Shown here: positions 56,097 through 64,000 of the stretch, piece after piece | Numbering within the stretch: position 1 is the stretch's first letter | How the letters are laid out: each line of letters begins with the position of its first letter | Translations under genes and position numbers: made by a program | Assembly: GCF_027571385.1 (NCBI RefSeq) | Contig: NZ_CP085636.1 | Span: 2,542,001-2,606,000 of the forward strand | DNA from: Shewanella sp. MTB7 | Lineage (GTDB): Bacteria > Pseudomonadota > Gammaproteobacteria > Enterobacterales > Shewanellaceae | Direction of reading: 5' to 3' | DNA length: 64,000 bases | The notes under the pieces: model-generated | The model's database searches: none | The model's input: only the letters and a program-made list of their open reading frames with translations | Told to the model about the DNA's origin: nothing

Positions 56097-57275
56097 ATGA
56101 AACAGTGCAAAGAAAAGTTAATAGTATCAATATTATTTGGATGTTCTGCTGGTATCGCCAGTTATGGCGCACAAGCGATAGAAATACAAGTCGATCCATG
56201 GACGTTAAATATAAATGGCAATGTTAATGGCCATCTGTCTTATGTGCAGTGTGATGACAGTACTAATGTCGTCGCGGGTAACCCATTATTATGTACAGGC
56301 GATGATGCAACCTCTGTTGCAAATGGATATTTACCAACAGGTATCGATTTCGGAATTTCCAGAACGGTTAATGATTATCATGTTGCCGTGCACTTTGCTT
56401 ATGAAGGAGGAACAGTGACAAATGGACCATTTAATTCTGGGGGCACAACAGAGTCTTTTAGAGGATATTTAACCATTGAAAATGAACATTATGGTGAGGT
56501 TAAAATTGGACGAGATTACGGTGTATTCGGAATAGACGTCATTTTGTCTGATATGTCTTTATTGGGCGTAGGAGCCTCAGCCATCATAAAATCCCCATTA
56601 AATACCACATTGGGTAGTTCAGGATATGGTTACATATTTGTCGACCGTTTAGCACAAATTAACTATTCGTTTCCTACCAAAAATAGTGTGAGTGCAACTG
56701 TCGGTGTATATCAACCGCTTGATCCATCAACCCTTGGAGCTGAAAATACCTATGTAGGAGACTCTGGCTCTAAAACACCAGGTTTCCATGGAAGATTAAA
56801 GTATGAGTTTGATCAAGGCTTTATATCTAGCACCTGGTTAGTTCAGAAGGTTGATAACGAAGATATTAGTGAGACGGCTTTTGCGTGGGATGTCACGGGT
56901 AAAATGAATTTTGGGGCGCTTTCTCTTGTGGCATCTTACCATGATGCGAAAGGTGTTGGTCACTCTGGGTTGTTTTTCGATGGCATCGATGCTCAAGGTA
57001 ATGCGAGAAATTCTAATGGTTACTTTGTGCAAGCCATGTATAGCTTTACAGATACTCGTTTAGGTATTAATTATGGAATATCAACATTAGACAGAAATGC
57101 CAACGACCCGTTGATTAATCTTAAACAAAGTGAAAAAGTGACATTTGGTGCCTATCATAGCTTGTTTGAAGGCCTAACTTTGGTGGCTGAGGTTTCTCTG
57201 TATGAATCTGAAAATAATAAAAATCAAAGCATTGATAACCTAGGGGTAAATTTAGGCGCTGTGTATTTTTTCTAA
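56097..57275 (+). CDS. Gram-negative outer-membrane porin
   Basis: A 392-residue exported beta-barrel protein. Signal peptide about 1-28 (cleavage near AQA-IEIQ). The mature part has alternating beta-strand pattern and ends with Phe (NLGVNLGAVYFF), the typical outer-membrane C-terminus recognised by BamA. It contains family segments such as GYLTIENEHYGEVKIGRDYG (about 122-141) and INYGISTLDRN. The general-porin superfamily is clear; subclass and substrates are not. It has a motif upstream in common with the LysR-regulated transport operon 2.5 kb away, suggesting it lets that operon's substrate cross the outer membrane. A terminator follows at 57310. Confidence 0.85.
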   Translation: MKQCKEKLIVSILFGCSAGIASYGAQAIEIQVDPWTLNINGNVNGHLSYVQCDDSTNVVAGNPLLCTGDDATSVANGYLPTGIDFGISRTVNDYHVAVHFAYEGGTVTNGPFNSGGTTESFRGYLTIENEHYGEVKIGRDYGVFGIDVILSDMSLLGVGASAIIKSPLNTTLGSSGYGYIFVDRLAQINYSFPTKNSVSATVGVYQPLDPSTLGAENTYVGDSGSKTPGFHGRLKYEFDQGFISSTWLVQKVDNEDISETAFAWDVTGKMNFGALSLVASYHDAKGVGHSGLFFDGIDAQGNARNSNGYFVQAMYSFTDTRLGINYGISTLDRNANDPLINLKQSEKVTFGAYHSLFEGLTLVAEVSLYESENNKNQSIDNLGVNLGAVYFF

Positions 57276-57309
57276 TATAGAACATTAAACTAAATGTAAT
57301 ATTATTAAT

Positions 57310-57347
57310 AACCACTTAGTGATATCAATCAATGTGACTAAGTGGTT
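57310..57347 (+). terminator. Hairpin between the porin and cupin genes
   Basis: AACCACTTAGT and ACTAAGTGGTT, 11-base perfect arms around a 16-base loop, then CTTTG. It probably ends the porin transcript or attenuates reading into the cupin gene, whose GAGG ribosome-binding site is a few bases on. Confidence 0.65.
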
Positions 57348-57362
57348 CTTTGTGAGGTTTTT

Positions 57363-57653
57363 ATGGATTCAATTAGAGGTAGAGCTATTTCAAACGTTCA
57401 AATTGATAATGACAGAGTATTGGTCACAAAGTGGTGTTTTTCTGCTGGTGCAGAAACTCGTTGGCATCATCACCGTTTAGATTATATTGTGGTTCCTGGT
57501 ATGGATGGGCGTTTGTTATTAGAAACAAGTAGTGGCAATGATATTATTGAATTAGAAGCGGGTAAAGCATACTCACGGCTATCAGGTGTTGAGCATAATG
57601 TGGTTAACATTAATGATTTTGACTTTTCATTTGTAGAGATAGAACTTAAATAA
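57363..57653 (+). CDS. Small cupin-fold protein, 96 residues
   Basis: A single-domain cupin from the ATG at 57363 (GAGG 5 bases upstream). The histidine-rich metal site is in AETRWHHHRLDYIVVPGMDG (about 32-51), followed by LLLETSSGNDIIELEAGKAY and VEHNVVNINDFDFSFVEIEL with the second conserved His. Such small cupins act as sugar or keto acid isomerases, dioxygenase-like proteins or sensors; the function is unknown. It sits between the porin and the LysR gene and probably belongs to the same catabolic locus. The porin terminator may limit its cotranscription. Confidence 0.75.
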   Translation: MDSIRGRAISNVQIDNDRVLVTKWCFSAGAETRWHHHRLDYIVVPGMDGRLLLETSSGNDIIELEAGKAYSRLSGVEHNVVNINDFDFSFVEIELK

Positions 57654-57677
57654 ACATCGCTTATATTTAACCGTTGT

Positions 57678-58586
57678 TTATCTTGCTTGTCCTGAATTAT
57701 ATTCCATCCTACAGAACTCGATAAAGGCTTGAGTTAACTCAGGAAGCTCTTTTTGTGTCAGCCACATAAGACCAACATCCATACTTGGTATATCATCGAT
57801 AATACTACGTGATTCTATTCTTTCACCTTCTAAAGACCAAGGTCGATAAACCATATCAGACAGAATGGTTATACCTTCACCGGTTGCAACCATGCTTCTT
57901 ACTGCTTCTATCACACTGGTTTCAAATACTATATTGGGTTTTAAGTTAAACATATCCCAATAATTCATATGGCTCTTAGCGGCTTCATCAATGGTTAATT
58001 GTATATAGGGATATGACGCTATATCGTTGAGGGTGATTGATTTTTTTTGTAGTAAAGGGTGATCGGTTGCTGTCCATACCTTGCGCTTAGAACTGACTAA
58101 TATTTCTCTGGACAACTGGTCACTAGCTTGAGCATTGGAGACTAATAATATTGCAATATCAATTTGATTATTCGTTATTTTGGATTCTGCTACTTGTCGT
58201 TTTAATTCTAATATTTCGACATCCACATTAGGAAATGCGCGTCCAAACCGAGAGAGAAGCGGGGTTAAAAAGTAACCAGAAACCGTCGGACTTACACCGA
58301 GCTTTAGCTTTCCTGAATATTGTTTTCGATCTTTGAATGTGTGCATCGCGGTAGAGACGGCAGAGAGAATGTTTTGGCAATGCTGTAAAAAGTGGTAGCC
58401 GTTATAAGTCAGTTTTAAGCCTTTATGATGTCGATCAAATAGAGAAACACCTAACATAGATTCAAGTTCTTGAATTGCGCTAGTGACTGCTGATGCCGAA
58501 ATCCCAATTGAGGCTGCAGCTTCGGTGACTTTGCCGCTTTCTGCTGCCGCAACAAAATACCTTATTTGTCTCAGTGTGATGGACAC
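57678..58586 (-). CDS. LysR family regulator of the porin/transport locus
   Basis: A 302-residue LysR protein with a GTG start at 58586 (AGGAG 7 bases upstream). N-terminal winged helix-turn-helix: RQIRYFVAAAESGKVTEAAA (about 6-25) then SIGISASAVTSAIQELESML. The substrate-binding domain follows (about 90-295, LGVSPTVSGYFLTPLLSRFG). It is divergent from the TorT-like/ABC operon with 231 bases between starts and faces the cupin gene tail to tail. Control of the operon, and perhaps of the porin via the shared AATTTACAAA motif, is inferred. The inducer is unknown. Confidence 0.88.
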   Translation of the reverse strand: MSITLRQIRYFVAAAESGKVTEAAASIGISASAVTSAIQELESMLGVSLFDRHHKGLKLTYNGYHFLQHCQNILSAVSTAMHTFKDRKQYSGKLKLGVSPTVSGYFLTPLLSRFGRAFPNVDVEILELKRQVAESKITNNQIDIAILLVSNAQASDQLSREILVSSKRKVWTATDHPLLQKKSITLNDIASYPYIQLTIDEAAKSHMNYWDMFNLKPNIVFETSVIEAVRSMVATGEGITILSDMVYRPWSLEGERIESRSIIDDIPSMDVGLMWLTQKELPELTQAFIEFCRMEYNSGQAR

Positions 58587-58601
58587 GAATATTCTCCTGT
58601 T

Positions 58602-58710
58602 AATTTACAAAATAATTTCACTTATTAATCAGTCTATTAAAAGCATAGTTTTTATATTTTTATGATTCTGAAAATCAGAATTTAATGAGCTGAAATTCTA
58701 AATTTACAAA
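58602..58710. promoter_or_regulatory. Divergent control region with two AATTTACAAA motifs
   Basis: AATTTACAAA occurs at 58602-58611 (just before the LysR start) and at 58701-58710. Between them is a perfect inverted repeat TTCTGA-AAA-TCAGAA (58666-58680). Likely binding sites for the LysR regulator; the same motif lies before the porin gene. Confidence 0.45.
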
Positions 58711-58817
58711 TGTTTGCGTAGGGTTAAAGATAAAACAAGTTTTTAACAAAGTCAGTTTTATTTTGGATTAATTCAATACCACTACAAATTTTAATAACAA
58801 TAATGATGGAGATTAAA

Positions 58818-59900
58818 ATGAAATTTACACATTTAATATTTATTTTCATGGCCTTAGTTTTATCGACTAACCCAAGTTATGGATCTGAAAGTAAAGATGT
58901 AAATTGGTACCCCTATGAAGTCGATGTACTCAACCCACCTTTTGATATGAAAAGTGAAAAAACCAGTTTGAACTACGTTCCTCTTAAAAGAGCGAAACAA
59001 AAATGGCAGTTATGTGTGTCATTTCCACACATGAAAGACGCTTATTGGACCGCGGTTAATTACGGAATTATTGATGAAGCTAAACGTTTAGGCGTCAACA
59101 TAAATTTAGTTGAGGCAGGAGGGTATACCAATCTGAGTAAGCAGATTTCACAGATTGAAGATTGTATCTCCTCCGGTGCTAATGCAGTCATTGTCGGTGC
59201 TATCTCTTACCAAGGATTGAATAACGTTATAAGTGAGGCGCGTAATAAAAACATTCCTGTCATTGATGTTATTAACGGTGTCTCATCAACGGATATTGTC
59301 GCTAAATCATTGGTCTCTTTTGGCGAAATGGGTGGAAAAACCGGCGAGTACCTAGTGTCGATGCATCCAAAAGGATCGAAAAAAATGAAGGTTGCTTGGT
59401 TTCCCGGACCTTCAGGTGCTGGTTGGGTAGAGGCGGGTCATAAAGGCTTTTCAGCAGCCGTTGCCAATGGCGCTATTGAGCTGCTTGAAACCAAATACGG
59501 TGATACTGGAAAAGAGGTTCAAACTAAATTGGTTGAAGACACCTTACAGGCTCACCCTGATGTCGACTACATCGTTGGAACCGCGGTTACAGCTGAAGCG
59601 GCTGCGAGTATTTTACGAAGCCGAGGGCTTGATAAGAAAATAAAAGTCATCTCTTACTATTTTACCCCCGGTGTTGAAAGTGGCATTAAGTCTGGAAGGA
59701 TCATGGCGGCTCCCACTGACTCAACGGTGATACAGGGCCGAATAGCGGTTGATCAGGCTGTTCGCGTTCTAGAGGGGATTCCATATCGTATGCATGTAGG
59801 GCCACAGCTTTTTATGGTCGATAAAAGCAACATCAACACGTTCAATCGTGATGGTGCATTAGCGCCTGTGAATTTTAAACCTACTTTTAATCTTGATTAA
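58818..59900 (+). CDS. TorT-like periplasmic binding protein of an ABC importer
   Basis: A 360-residue periplasmic protein starting at 58818 (GGAG upstream). Signal peptide about 1-25 (cleavage near SYG-SES). The mature part has the fold of ribose-type binding proteins (Peripla_BP_4) and resembles TorT of the TMAO sensing system: LKRAKQKWQLCVSFPHMKDA then YWTAVNYGIIDEAKRLGVNI (about 56-95), LVEAGGYTNLSKQISQIEDC and AHPDVDYIVGTAVTAEAAAS. But there is no torS/torR; instead it is the first gene of an operon with RbsA-type ATPase and RbsC-type permease, so it should deliver a ligand for uptake. Ligand unknown. Confidence 0.82.
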   Translation: MKFTHLIFIFMALVLSTNPSYGSESKDVNWYPYEVDVLNPPFDMKSEKTSLNYVPLKRAKQKWQLCVSFPHMKDAYWTAVNYGIIDEAKRLGVNINLVEAGGYTNLSKQISQIEDCISSGANAVIVGAISYQGLNNVISEARNKNIPVIDVINGVSSTDIVAKSLVSFGEMGGKTGEYLVSMHPKGSKKMKVAWFPGPSGAGWVEAGHKGFSAAVANGAIELLETKYGDTGKEVQTKLVEDTLQAHPDVDYIVGTAVTAEAAASILRSRGLDKKIKVISYYFTPGVESGIKSGRIMAAPTDSTVIQGRIAVDQAVRVLEGIPYRMHVGPQLFMVDKSNINTFNRDGALAPVNFKPTFNLD

Positions 59901-59915
59901 AAGGTGGAGTCAATC

Positions 59916-61445
59916 ATGAATTTAGCGTTGAACAAGGATAATGACATTGTTATGTCATTATCTAATATAGGCAAGAATTATGGACAAAACACAGCTCTTC
60001 ATCCTATTAATTTTGAATTAAAAAGAGGTGAAGTGCATGTTTTGTTTGGTGAGAATGGTGCGGGGAAATCAACGTTAATCTCATTAATAGCCGGTGCGAA
60101 TAAACCAAGTTCAGGTCAGATTAATTACGATGGCAAGAATGTGGCTTTTTCGTCAGTGAAAGAAGCGAGGTTATTAGGAATATGTGCTGTGTTTCAAGAG
60201 TTTTCTTTAGTTCCGCAATTAACTGTCGCGGACAACATGTTTCTCGGTAATGAGTTATCTAGTGGTTATATGTTAGATAAAGCGGCAATGAACAATAAAG
60301 CCAATGCAGTGCTTAATGAGTTGGAATTCGATTTAACAGCGAATAAAATCGTTGGTGAGTTACCTCGTGCAGGCCAACAGATGGTGGAAATTGCAAAAGC
60401 ATTTTGTGCCAACGTTTCAGTGCTTATTTTAGATGAACCTACAGCGTCGTTAACTGAACATGAAACGGCGCAGTTATTTAGGTTAGTGAATAAGCTTAAG
60501 TCACAAGGCGTTGGGATTATCTATATTACCCACCGCATGGCTGAAATTCGCCAAATATCAGATCGAGTCACAGTGCTAAGGGATGGGCATTTAATTGGAC
60601 GTTTAAACACCCGAGATCTTGATGAAAACAGTTTAGTCGAGATGATGACCGGAGGTTCTGCATCTGATGTGTTTCCTCATGTTGAGTCCACTGCCGGAAA
60701 CATCATGTTTGAAGTGACCAATTTATCCTCAAATCTTGGGATTAATGACATAAGTCTGCATGTAAAGCAGGGGGAAATTGTGGGTTTAGCCGGACTTATT
60801 GGTTCTGGCAAGTCGGAGTTTGCCCAAGTCTGCTATGGGTTAGCACCTAAAACCCATGGTCAAATCAAGGTTTGTGCTAAAGATATTTCAGCTGCTAGCC
60901 CTAGCGTGTTGATTGAGGCTGGATTGTATTACTGCTCACCCGATCGCCATGACTCAGGTTTAGTGCTTGATGCCAGTATTGGCCATAACTTGACCCTGAG
61001 CGCCTTAAAAACCGCTGAGTTCAGTTTTGATTATAGCTATGTTTTAAAAACAAATAATGAACGACAACGTATCAACAAATTAATGAAAAGGCTGGGTATT
61101 AAAGCGGATGATTCTCATCATCTGGTTAACAGTTTAAGTGGCGGGAATCAGCAGAAAGTTATGCTAGCTAAAGCGCTTTCTCGACAATTTGAGGTGTTTA
61201 TTTTTGATGAACCAACGGTAGGTGTTGATGTTGCGACTCGAAAAGTCATCTACCAATTTATAGCTGAGCTATGTCAACAAGGGGCTGCAATTTTACTTAT
61301 CTCCTCAGATCTTCCTGAAATAATCCATTTAACACACAGAGCCTATGTTTTTTGTGAAGGGCAAATAGCTGTGCATTTAGAGCAAGAACACATTACTGAG
61401 CAAAAAGTACTTAGCCACTTTTTTGCTAAAGGAGAGGCCGCATGA
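59916..61445 (+). CDS. RbsA-type ABC transporter ATPase (two nucleotide-binding domains)
   Basis: A 509-residue fused double ATPase of the sugar-import (CUT2) family, from the ATG at 59916 (GGTGGAG upstream). Domain 1: Walker A FGENGAGKSTLISL (about 46), Walker B VLILDEPTASLTE and switch YITHRMAE. Its signature segment is LPRAGQQMVEIAKAF, not the usual LSxGxxQ, so the first half looks degenerate at the C-loop. Domain 2: GLIGSGKSEFAQV, a good signature LSGGNQQKVMLAKALSRQ and VFIFDEPTVGVD. It powers the permease encoded next. ATGA overlap with the permease gene shows translational coupling. Confidence 0.92.
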   Translation: MNLALNKDNDIVMSLSNIGKNYGQNTALHPINFELKRGEVHVLFGENGAGKSTLISLIAGANKPSSGQINYDGKNVAFSSVKEARLLGICAVFQEFSLVPQLTVADNMFLGNELSSGYMLDKAAMNNKANAVLNELEFDLTANKIVGELPRAGQQMVEIAKAFCANVSVLILDEPTASLTEHETAQLFRLVNKLKSQGVGIIYITHRMAEIRQISDRVTVLRDGHLIGRLNTRDLDENSLVEMMTGGSASDVFPHVESTAGNIMFEVTNLSSNLGINDISLHVKQGEIVGLAGLIGSGKSEFAQVCYGLAPKTHGQIKVCAKDISAASPSVLIEAGLYYCSPDRHDSGLVLDASIGHNLTLSALKTAEFSFDYSYVLKTNNERQRINKLMKRLGIKADDSHHLVNSLSGGNQQKVMLAKALSRQFEVFIFDEPTVGVDVATRKVIYQFIAELCQQGAAILLISSDLPEIIHLTHRAYVFCEGQIAVHLEQEHITEQKVLSHFFAKGEAA

Positions 61446-62473
61446 TTTCTAACCTGCACAGCAACATTCGCCATATTGGTTTAGGAGGAATAAATAAGGC
61501 GATGAAAGTCATTAGTCATATATTTTATCGGTTGGGTGTTTTGCCATTTTTGTTATTAATTGCGGTGGTGACGTTTAGTTTACTTTCTGGAAACTTCTTA
61601 ACCACAGACAATTTGCTCAATGTTGCAAGGCAATCAACGTATTTAATGTTAGTCGCGATGGGACAAATGTTTGCCTTGCTCACCGGAGGTTTTGATTTGT
61701 CTGTCGGCGTTATTATTGCGTTGACATCCGTTATCGCTGCAATGGTGATGGCTTGGGCTCACTTACAATGGCCTGAACAAGTGGGGTTATCCATTTCTGT
61801 TGGTTCTGTTGCTGGGCTACTAGCAGGCATGATGATAGGTGTGGTTAATGGACTTGGGGTGGCTTATGGTCGAGTCTCTCCGTTTATGATGACCTTAGGT
61901 ATGTCCTCAATCGGTTTAGGCCTTGCTTTATATTTAACAGGAGGAACGCCGGTTTATGGCATGCCAGAAAGTTTTAGTGATCTGTTTGGTTTTGGTCAGA
62001 TATTGGGGATACCAACACCTGTTGTTATCACATTAATTATCGCTATTTTCTTATGGTTCTTTCTCAATTATACCGTGGGTGGTCGTTACTTTTATGCTGT
62101 TGGCGGTAATGTTAAAGCCGCAAGACTTTCAGGCATCAATACCAAGTTGGTGTTATTTAGCACTTATGTTTTGTGTGCACTATTAGCCGCCATCAGTGGT
62201 TTGTTATTAACCGCGCGTTTAGAAACGGGTGAGGCCAATATTGGTGCTTCGTTGCCACTTGAATCTATTGCTGCTTGTGTCATTGCTGGAGTGTCATTGC
62301 GTGGTGGTGTTGGACGACTTCCTAGTGTGGTGATGGGCGCTTTGTTTATTGGTTTGATTCAAAACGGCATGAACTTGGCTAAGGTTGGATCATACTTTCA
62401 AATTGTCGTCATTGGCGCACTGTTAATTATTGCCGTGCTCGCGGATCAATTTAGACAAAGAATGGGGAATTGA
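61442..62473 (+). CDS. RbsC-type ABC transporter permease
   Basis: A 343-residue inner-membrane permease of the BPD_transp_2 (RbsC) family with 8-10 hydrophobic segments. Characteristic stretches: LMLVAMGQMFALLTGGFDLS at about 72-91 (with the GGFDLSVG motif), GVAYGRVSPFMMTLGMSSIG, and VIAGVSLRGGVGRLPSVVMG near the C-terminus. It overlaps the ATPase gene by 4 bases and is followed by pxpA through a TGATG overlap. The N-terminus is about 25 residues longer than in typical RbsC. Confidence 0.92.
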   Translation: MISNLHSNIRHIGLGGINKAMKVISHIFYRLGVLPFLLLIAVVTFSLLSGNFLTTDNLLNVARQSTYLMLVAMGQMFALLTGGFDLSVGVIIALTSVIAAMVMAWAHLQWPEQVGLSISVGSVAGLLAGMMIGVVNGLGVAYGRVSPFMMTLGMSSIGLGLALYLTGGTPVYGMPESFSDLFGFGQILGIPTPVVITLIIAIFLWFFLNYTVGGRYFYAVGGNVKAARLSGINTKLVLFSTYVLCALLAAISGLLLTARLETGEANIGASLPLESIAACVIAGVSLRGGVGRLPSVVMGALFIGLIQNGMNLAKVGSYFQIVVIGALLIIAVLADQFRQRMGN

Positions 62474-63216
62474 TGATGACTGTTGAAATTAATTGCGACA
62501 TGGGTGAAGGCTTTGGCTTATATAAGTTAGCCAATGACGAAGAGTTAATGGATTTGATTACTGCGGCGAATGTTGCTTGTGGCTTTCATGCATCAGATCC
62601 TGTGATTATGCATAAAACCGTTTTATTGGCTAAAGCACATGGTGTAAAAGTTGGTGCTCATCCCTCTTATCCAGATAAACAAGGTTTCGGTCGTCGTTTT
62701 ATTGAGTTGAGCTGTGAGGAGTTACGTTCAGATCTCATCTACCAAATAGGGGCGCTAAAAGGATTTTTAGAAACGTTAAACATGCCGTTAAACCACATTA
62801 AACCCCACGGTGCCTTATATGGTCGAGCAGCGGTTGATGAGGATACAGCTGGTGTACTATGTGATGTAGCACAAAAATTTAATGTTCCCATTTACGGCAT
62901 GTCAGGCACCGTTTTAGAACGAGCTTGCCGCCAGCATAAAGTTGAGTTTGTTGCTGAGTTCTATGCTGATCTCGATTATGGCGATAAGGGCCAATTAATT
63001 ATTACTCGAGAACATCATCATATCGATCCAGAACAGGTAAGAGAAAAGATGGAACGGGTTTTACATGATGGGACCGTTAGTTCAATTAACGGCATTGTAA
63101 TACCGATCAAAATTCAGAGTGTTTGTATTCATTCAGATACCCCAAATGCGAAAGAGATCGGACAGGTGGTTAGTCAGACTGTTAAACATTTTCAATATAA
63201 TAAGAGTGTCTTATGA
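62473..63216 (+). CDS. pxpA: 5-oxoprolinase subunit PxpA (LamB/YcsF family)
   Basis: A 247-residue LamB/YcsF-family protein, the PxpA subunit of the ATP-dependent bacterial 5-oxoprolinase that opens 5-oxoproline to glutamate with PxpB and PxpC. Motifs: VEINCDMGEGFGLYKLANDE at the N-terminus (metal site), TAANVACGFHASDPVIMHKT (about 32-51), KVGAHPSYPDKQGFGRR and LNHIKPHGALYGRAA. Two in-frame ATGs, 62473 and 62476, are both possible; the first overlaps the permease TGA (TGATG). PxpB and PxpC are not in the window and may lie beyond 64000. It overlaps the biotin carboxylase gene by 4 bases. Confidence 0.93.
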   Translation: MMTVEINCDMGEGFGLYKLANDEELMDLITAANVACGFHASDPVIMHKTVLLAKAHGVKVGAHPSYPDKQGFGRRFIELSCEELRSDLIYQIGALKGFLETLNMPLNHIKPHGALYGRAAVDEDTAGVLCDVAQKFNVPIYGMSGTVLERACRQHKVEFVAEFYADLDYGDKGQLIITREHHHIDPEQVREKMERVLHDGTVSSINGIVIPIKIQSVCIHSDTPNAKEIGQVVSQTVKHFQYNKSVL

Positions 63217-64000
63217 AAACAAAAATAAATAAATTACTCGTGGCTAACCGTGGTGAGATTGCTTGTAGAGTCATACGCGCCGCGAAATCAATGGGTATAT
63301 TGACCGTTGCAATATACTCAGAAGCAGATCTTGGTTCTTTACATTGTGAACTTGCAGATGAAGCCTTTTGTGTTGGACCAGCATCCCCTAAAGAGAGTTA
63401 CCTGCACCAACAAACGATATTGGATGTGGCGTTGTCGGCAAATGTAGATGCTATTCATCCAGGCTACGGCTTTTTAGCAGAAAACAGTGGCTTTGCTCGT
63501 AAAGTTGTCGGCGAGAACATGTTGTGGATTGGTCCGAGCCCTGATTGTATAGATGCGATGGGTGATAAAGACAGCGCACGTCAGTTAGCCAAAGCGGCTA
63601 ATGTTCCGGTGCTGCCAGGTACCGATAGATTCACCATTGATGAGCATCCCGATTTACTTGGGCTTGCGAGTGAGATTGGCTTTCCATTACTTGTCAAAGC
63701 AACGGCTGGGGGGGGAGGGATTGGAATGAAGCTAGTGACCGATCCTACCAAGTTAACAGAAGTGGTCGAATCAACGGCTAATCTAGCAGAACAAGCATTC
63801 GGAGATGGAACCTTGTACCTTGAACGCTATGTGGCTAATGCAAGGCATATAGAGATTCAAATATTCGGTTTCGGTCATGGTAAAGCAATTCATCTACATG
63901 AACGAGAGTGCAGCATTCAGAGACGATTTCAAAAAATTATCGAAGAGTCTCCAGCCCCAAATCTAAGGGTTGATGTTGTTGCGAATATGGCTATTGCGGC
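63213..64000 (+). CDS. Biotin carboxylase (AccC-like), 5' part, cut by the window end
   Basis: At least 262 residues from the ATG at 63213, continuing past 64000. It opens with KINKLLVANRGEIACRVIRA, followed by DAIHPGYGFLAENSGFARKV and the ATP-grasp glycine loop LVKATAGGGGIGMKLV near residue 164. HLHERECSIQRRFQKIIEES (about 228-247) contains conserved active-site residues. It would carboxylate biotin with bicarbonate and ATP. Next to pxpA and an importer, it is probably part of a catabolic carboxylase working on the imported compound rather than housekeeping AccC, but that is inferred. A biotin carrier and pxpBC would be expected downstream. Confidence 0.92.
   Translation, partial: MKTKINKLLVANRGEIACRVIRAAKSMGILTVAIYSEADLGSLHCELADEAFCVGPASPKESYLHQQTILDVALSANVDAIHPGYGFLAENSGFARKVVGENMLWIGPSPDCIDAMGDKDSARQLAKAANVPVLPGTDRFTIDEHPDLLGLASEIGFPLLVKATAGGGGIGMKLVTDPTKLTEVVESTANLAEQAFGDGTLYLERYVANARHIEIQIFGFGHGKAIHLHERECSIQRRFQKIIEESPAPNLRVDVVANMAIA

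Noticed and set aside
1..64000. CRISPR arrays, insertion sequences, prophage, rRNA and tRNA genes
   Set aside because: Looked for by eye; no regularly spaced repeats, transposase motifs, integrase or tRNA cloverleaf were recognised. A tool search could still find a degenerate element.

Overview
The window looks like a marine gammaproteobacterium of the genus Shewanella, most likely a luminous species of the S. woodyi / S. hanedai type. This rests on the overall gene repertoire (YibE/F, HppD with a divergent LysR regulator, Bcr/CflA pump, DUF2750 and DUF3389 small proteins, TrhO) and on a complete bacterial bioluminescence operon. The species is an inference; no rRNA or tRNA gene was seen.

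Layout. 1-15 kb: a truncated DUF938 methyltransferase, a YibE/F membrane protein, a lipoprotein of the 5'-nucleotidase/cyclic phosphodiesterase superfamily, secreted peptidases (M3, M20), gamma-glutamyltransferase, a LysE exporter, and 4-hydroxyphenylpyruvate dioxygenase with a divergent LysR regulator. 15-26 kb: a di-haem cytochrome c peroxidase, small membrane proteins, an ACC-deaminase-like PLP enzyme, a 1.25 kb gap holding one convincing 57-residue gene, CheV, MltB, a SlyD-type FKBP and a carboxylesterase. 26-35 kb: two tandem UshA-type 5'-nucleotidase lipoproteins, ilvI-ilvH and a drug-efflux MFS protein. The two tandem nucleotidases and the one at 2.6-4.8 kb share a short upstream element.

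35-44 kb: a DM13 protein, an MscS channel and a signalling locus. The locus once encoded a very large membrane hybrid histidine kinase (CHASE3-CHASE3-HAMP-PAS-PAS-GAF-HisKA-ATPase-REC-REC-REC). It is now broken by three frameshifts and three apparent in-frame deletions, one of which removed the ATPase domain. It is followed by intact overlapping CheR, CheB and REC-histidine kinase genes. Just upstream of the broken gene is the 3' end of a second, paralogous hybrid kinase that is otherwise gone.

45.6-53.8 kb: luxR divergent from luxI-luxCDABEG, with a near-perfect LuxR binding site in front of luxI. LuxI makes an acyl-homoserine lactone and LuxR binds it and activates the operon. LuxD, LuxE and LuxC make the long-chain aldehyde, LuxG supplies FMNH2 and LuxAB emits light. 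The genes are clearly richer in A+T than their neighbours.

53.8-64 kb: a GST, the tRNA hydroxylase TrhO, then what looks like one uptake and catabolism locus: a porin, a cupin protein, a LysR regulator, and a tightly packed operon of a TorT-type periplasmic binding protein, an RbsA-type ATPase, an RbsC-type permease, PxpA (5-oxoprolinase subunit A) and a biotin carboxylase cut off by the window end. A repeated AATTTACAAA motif lies before the porin and twice in the regulator/operon divergent region. The substrate is unknown; the enzymes suggest a lactam or amide such as 5-oxoproline. This is the least conventional metabolic system in the window.
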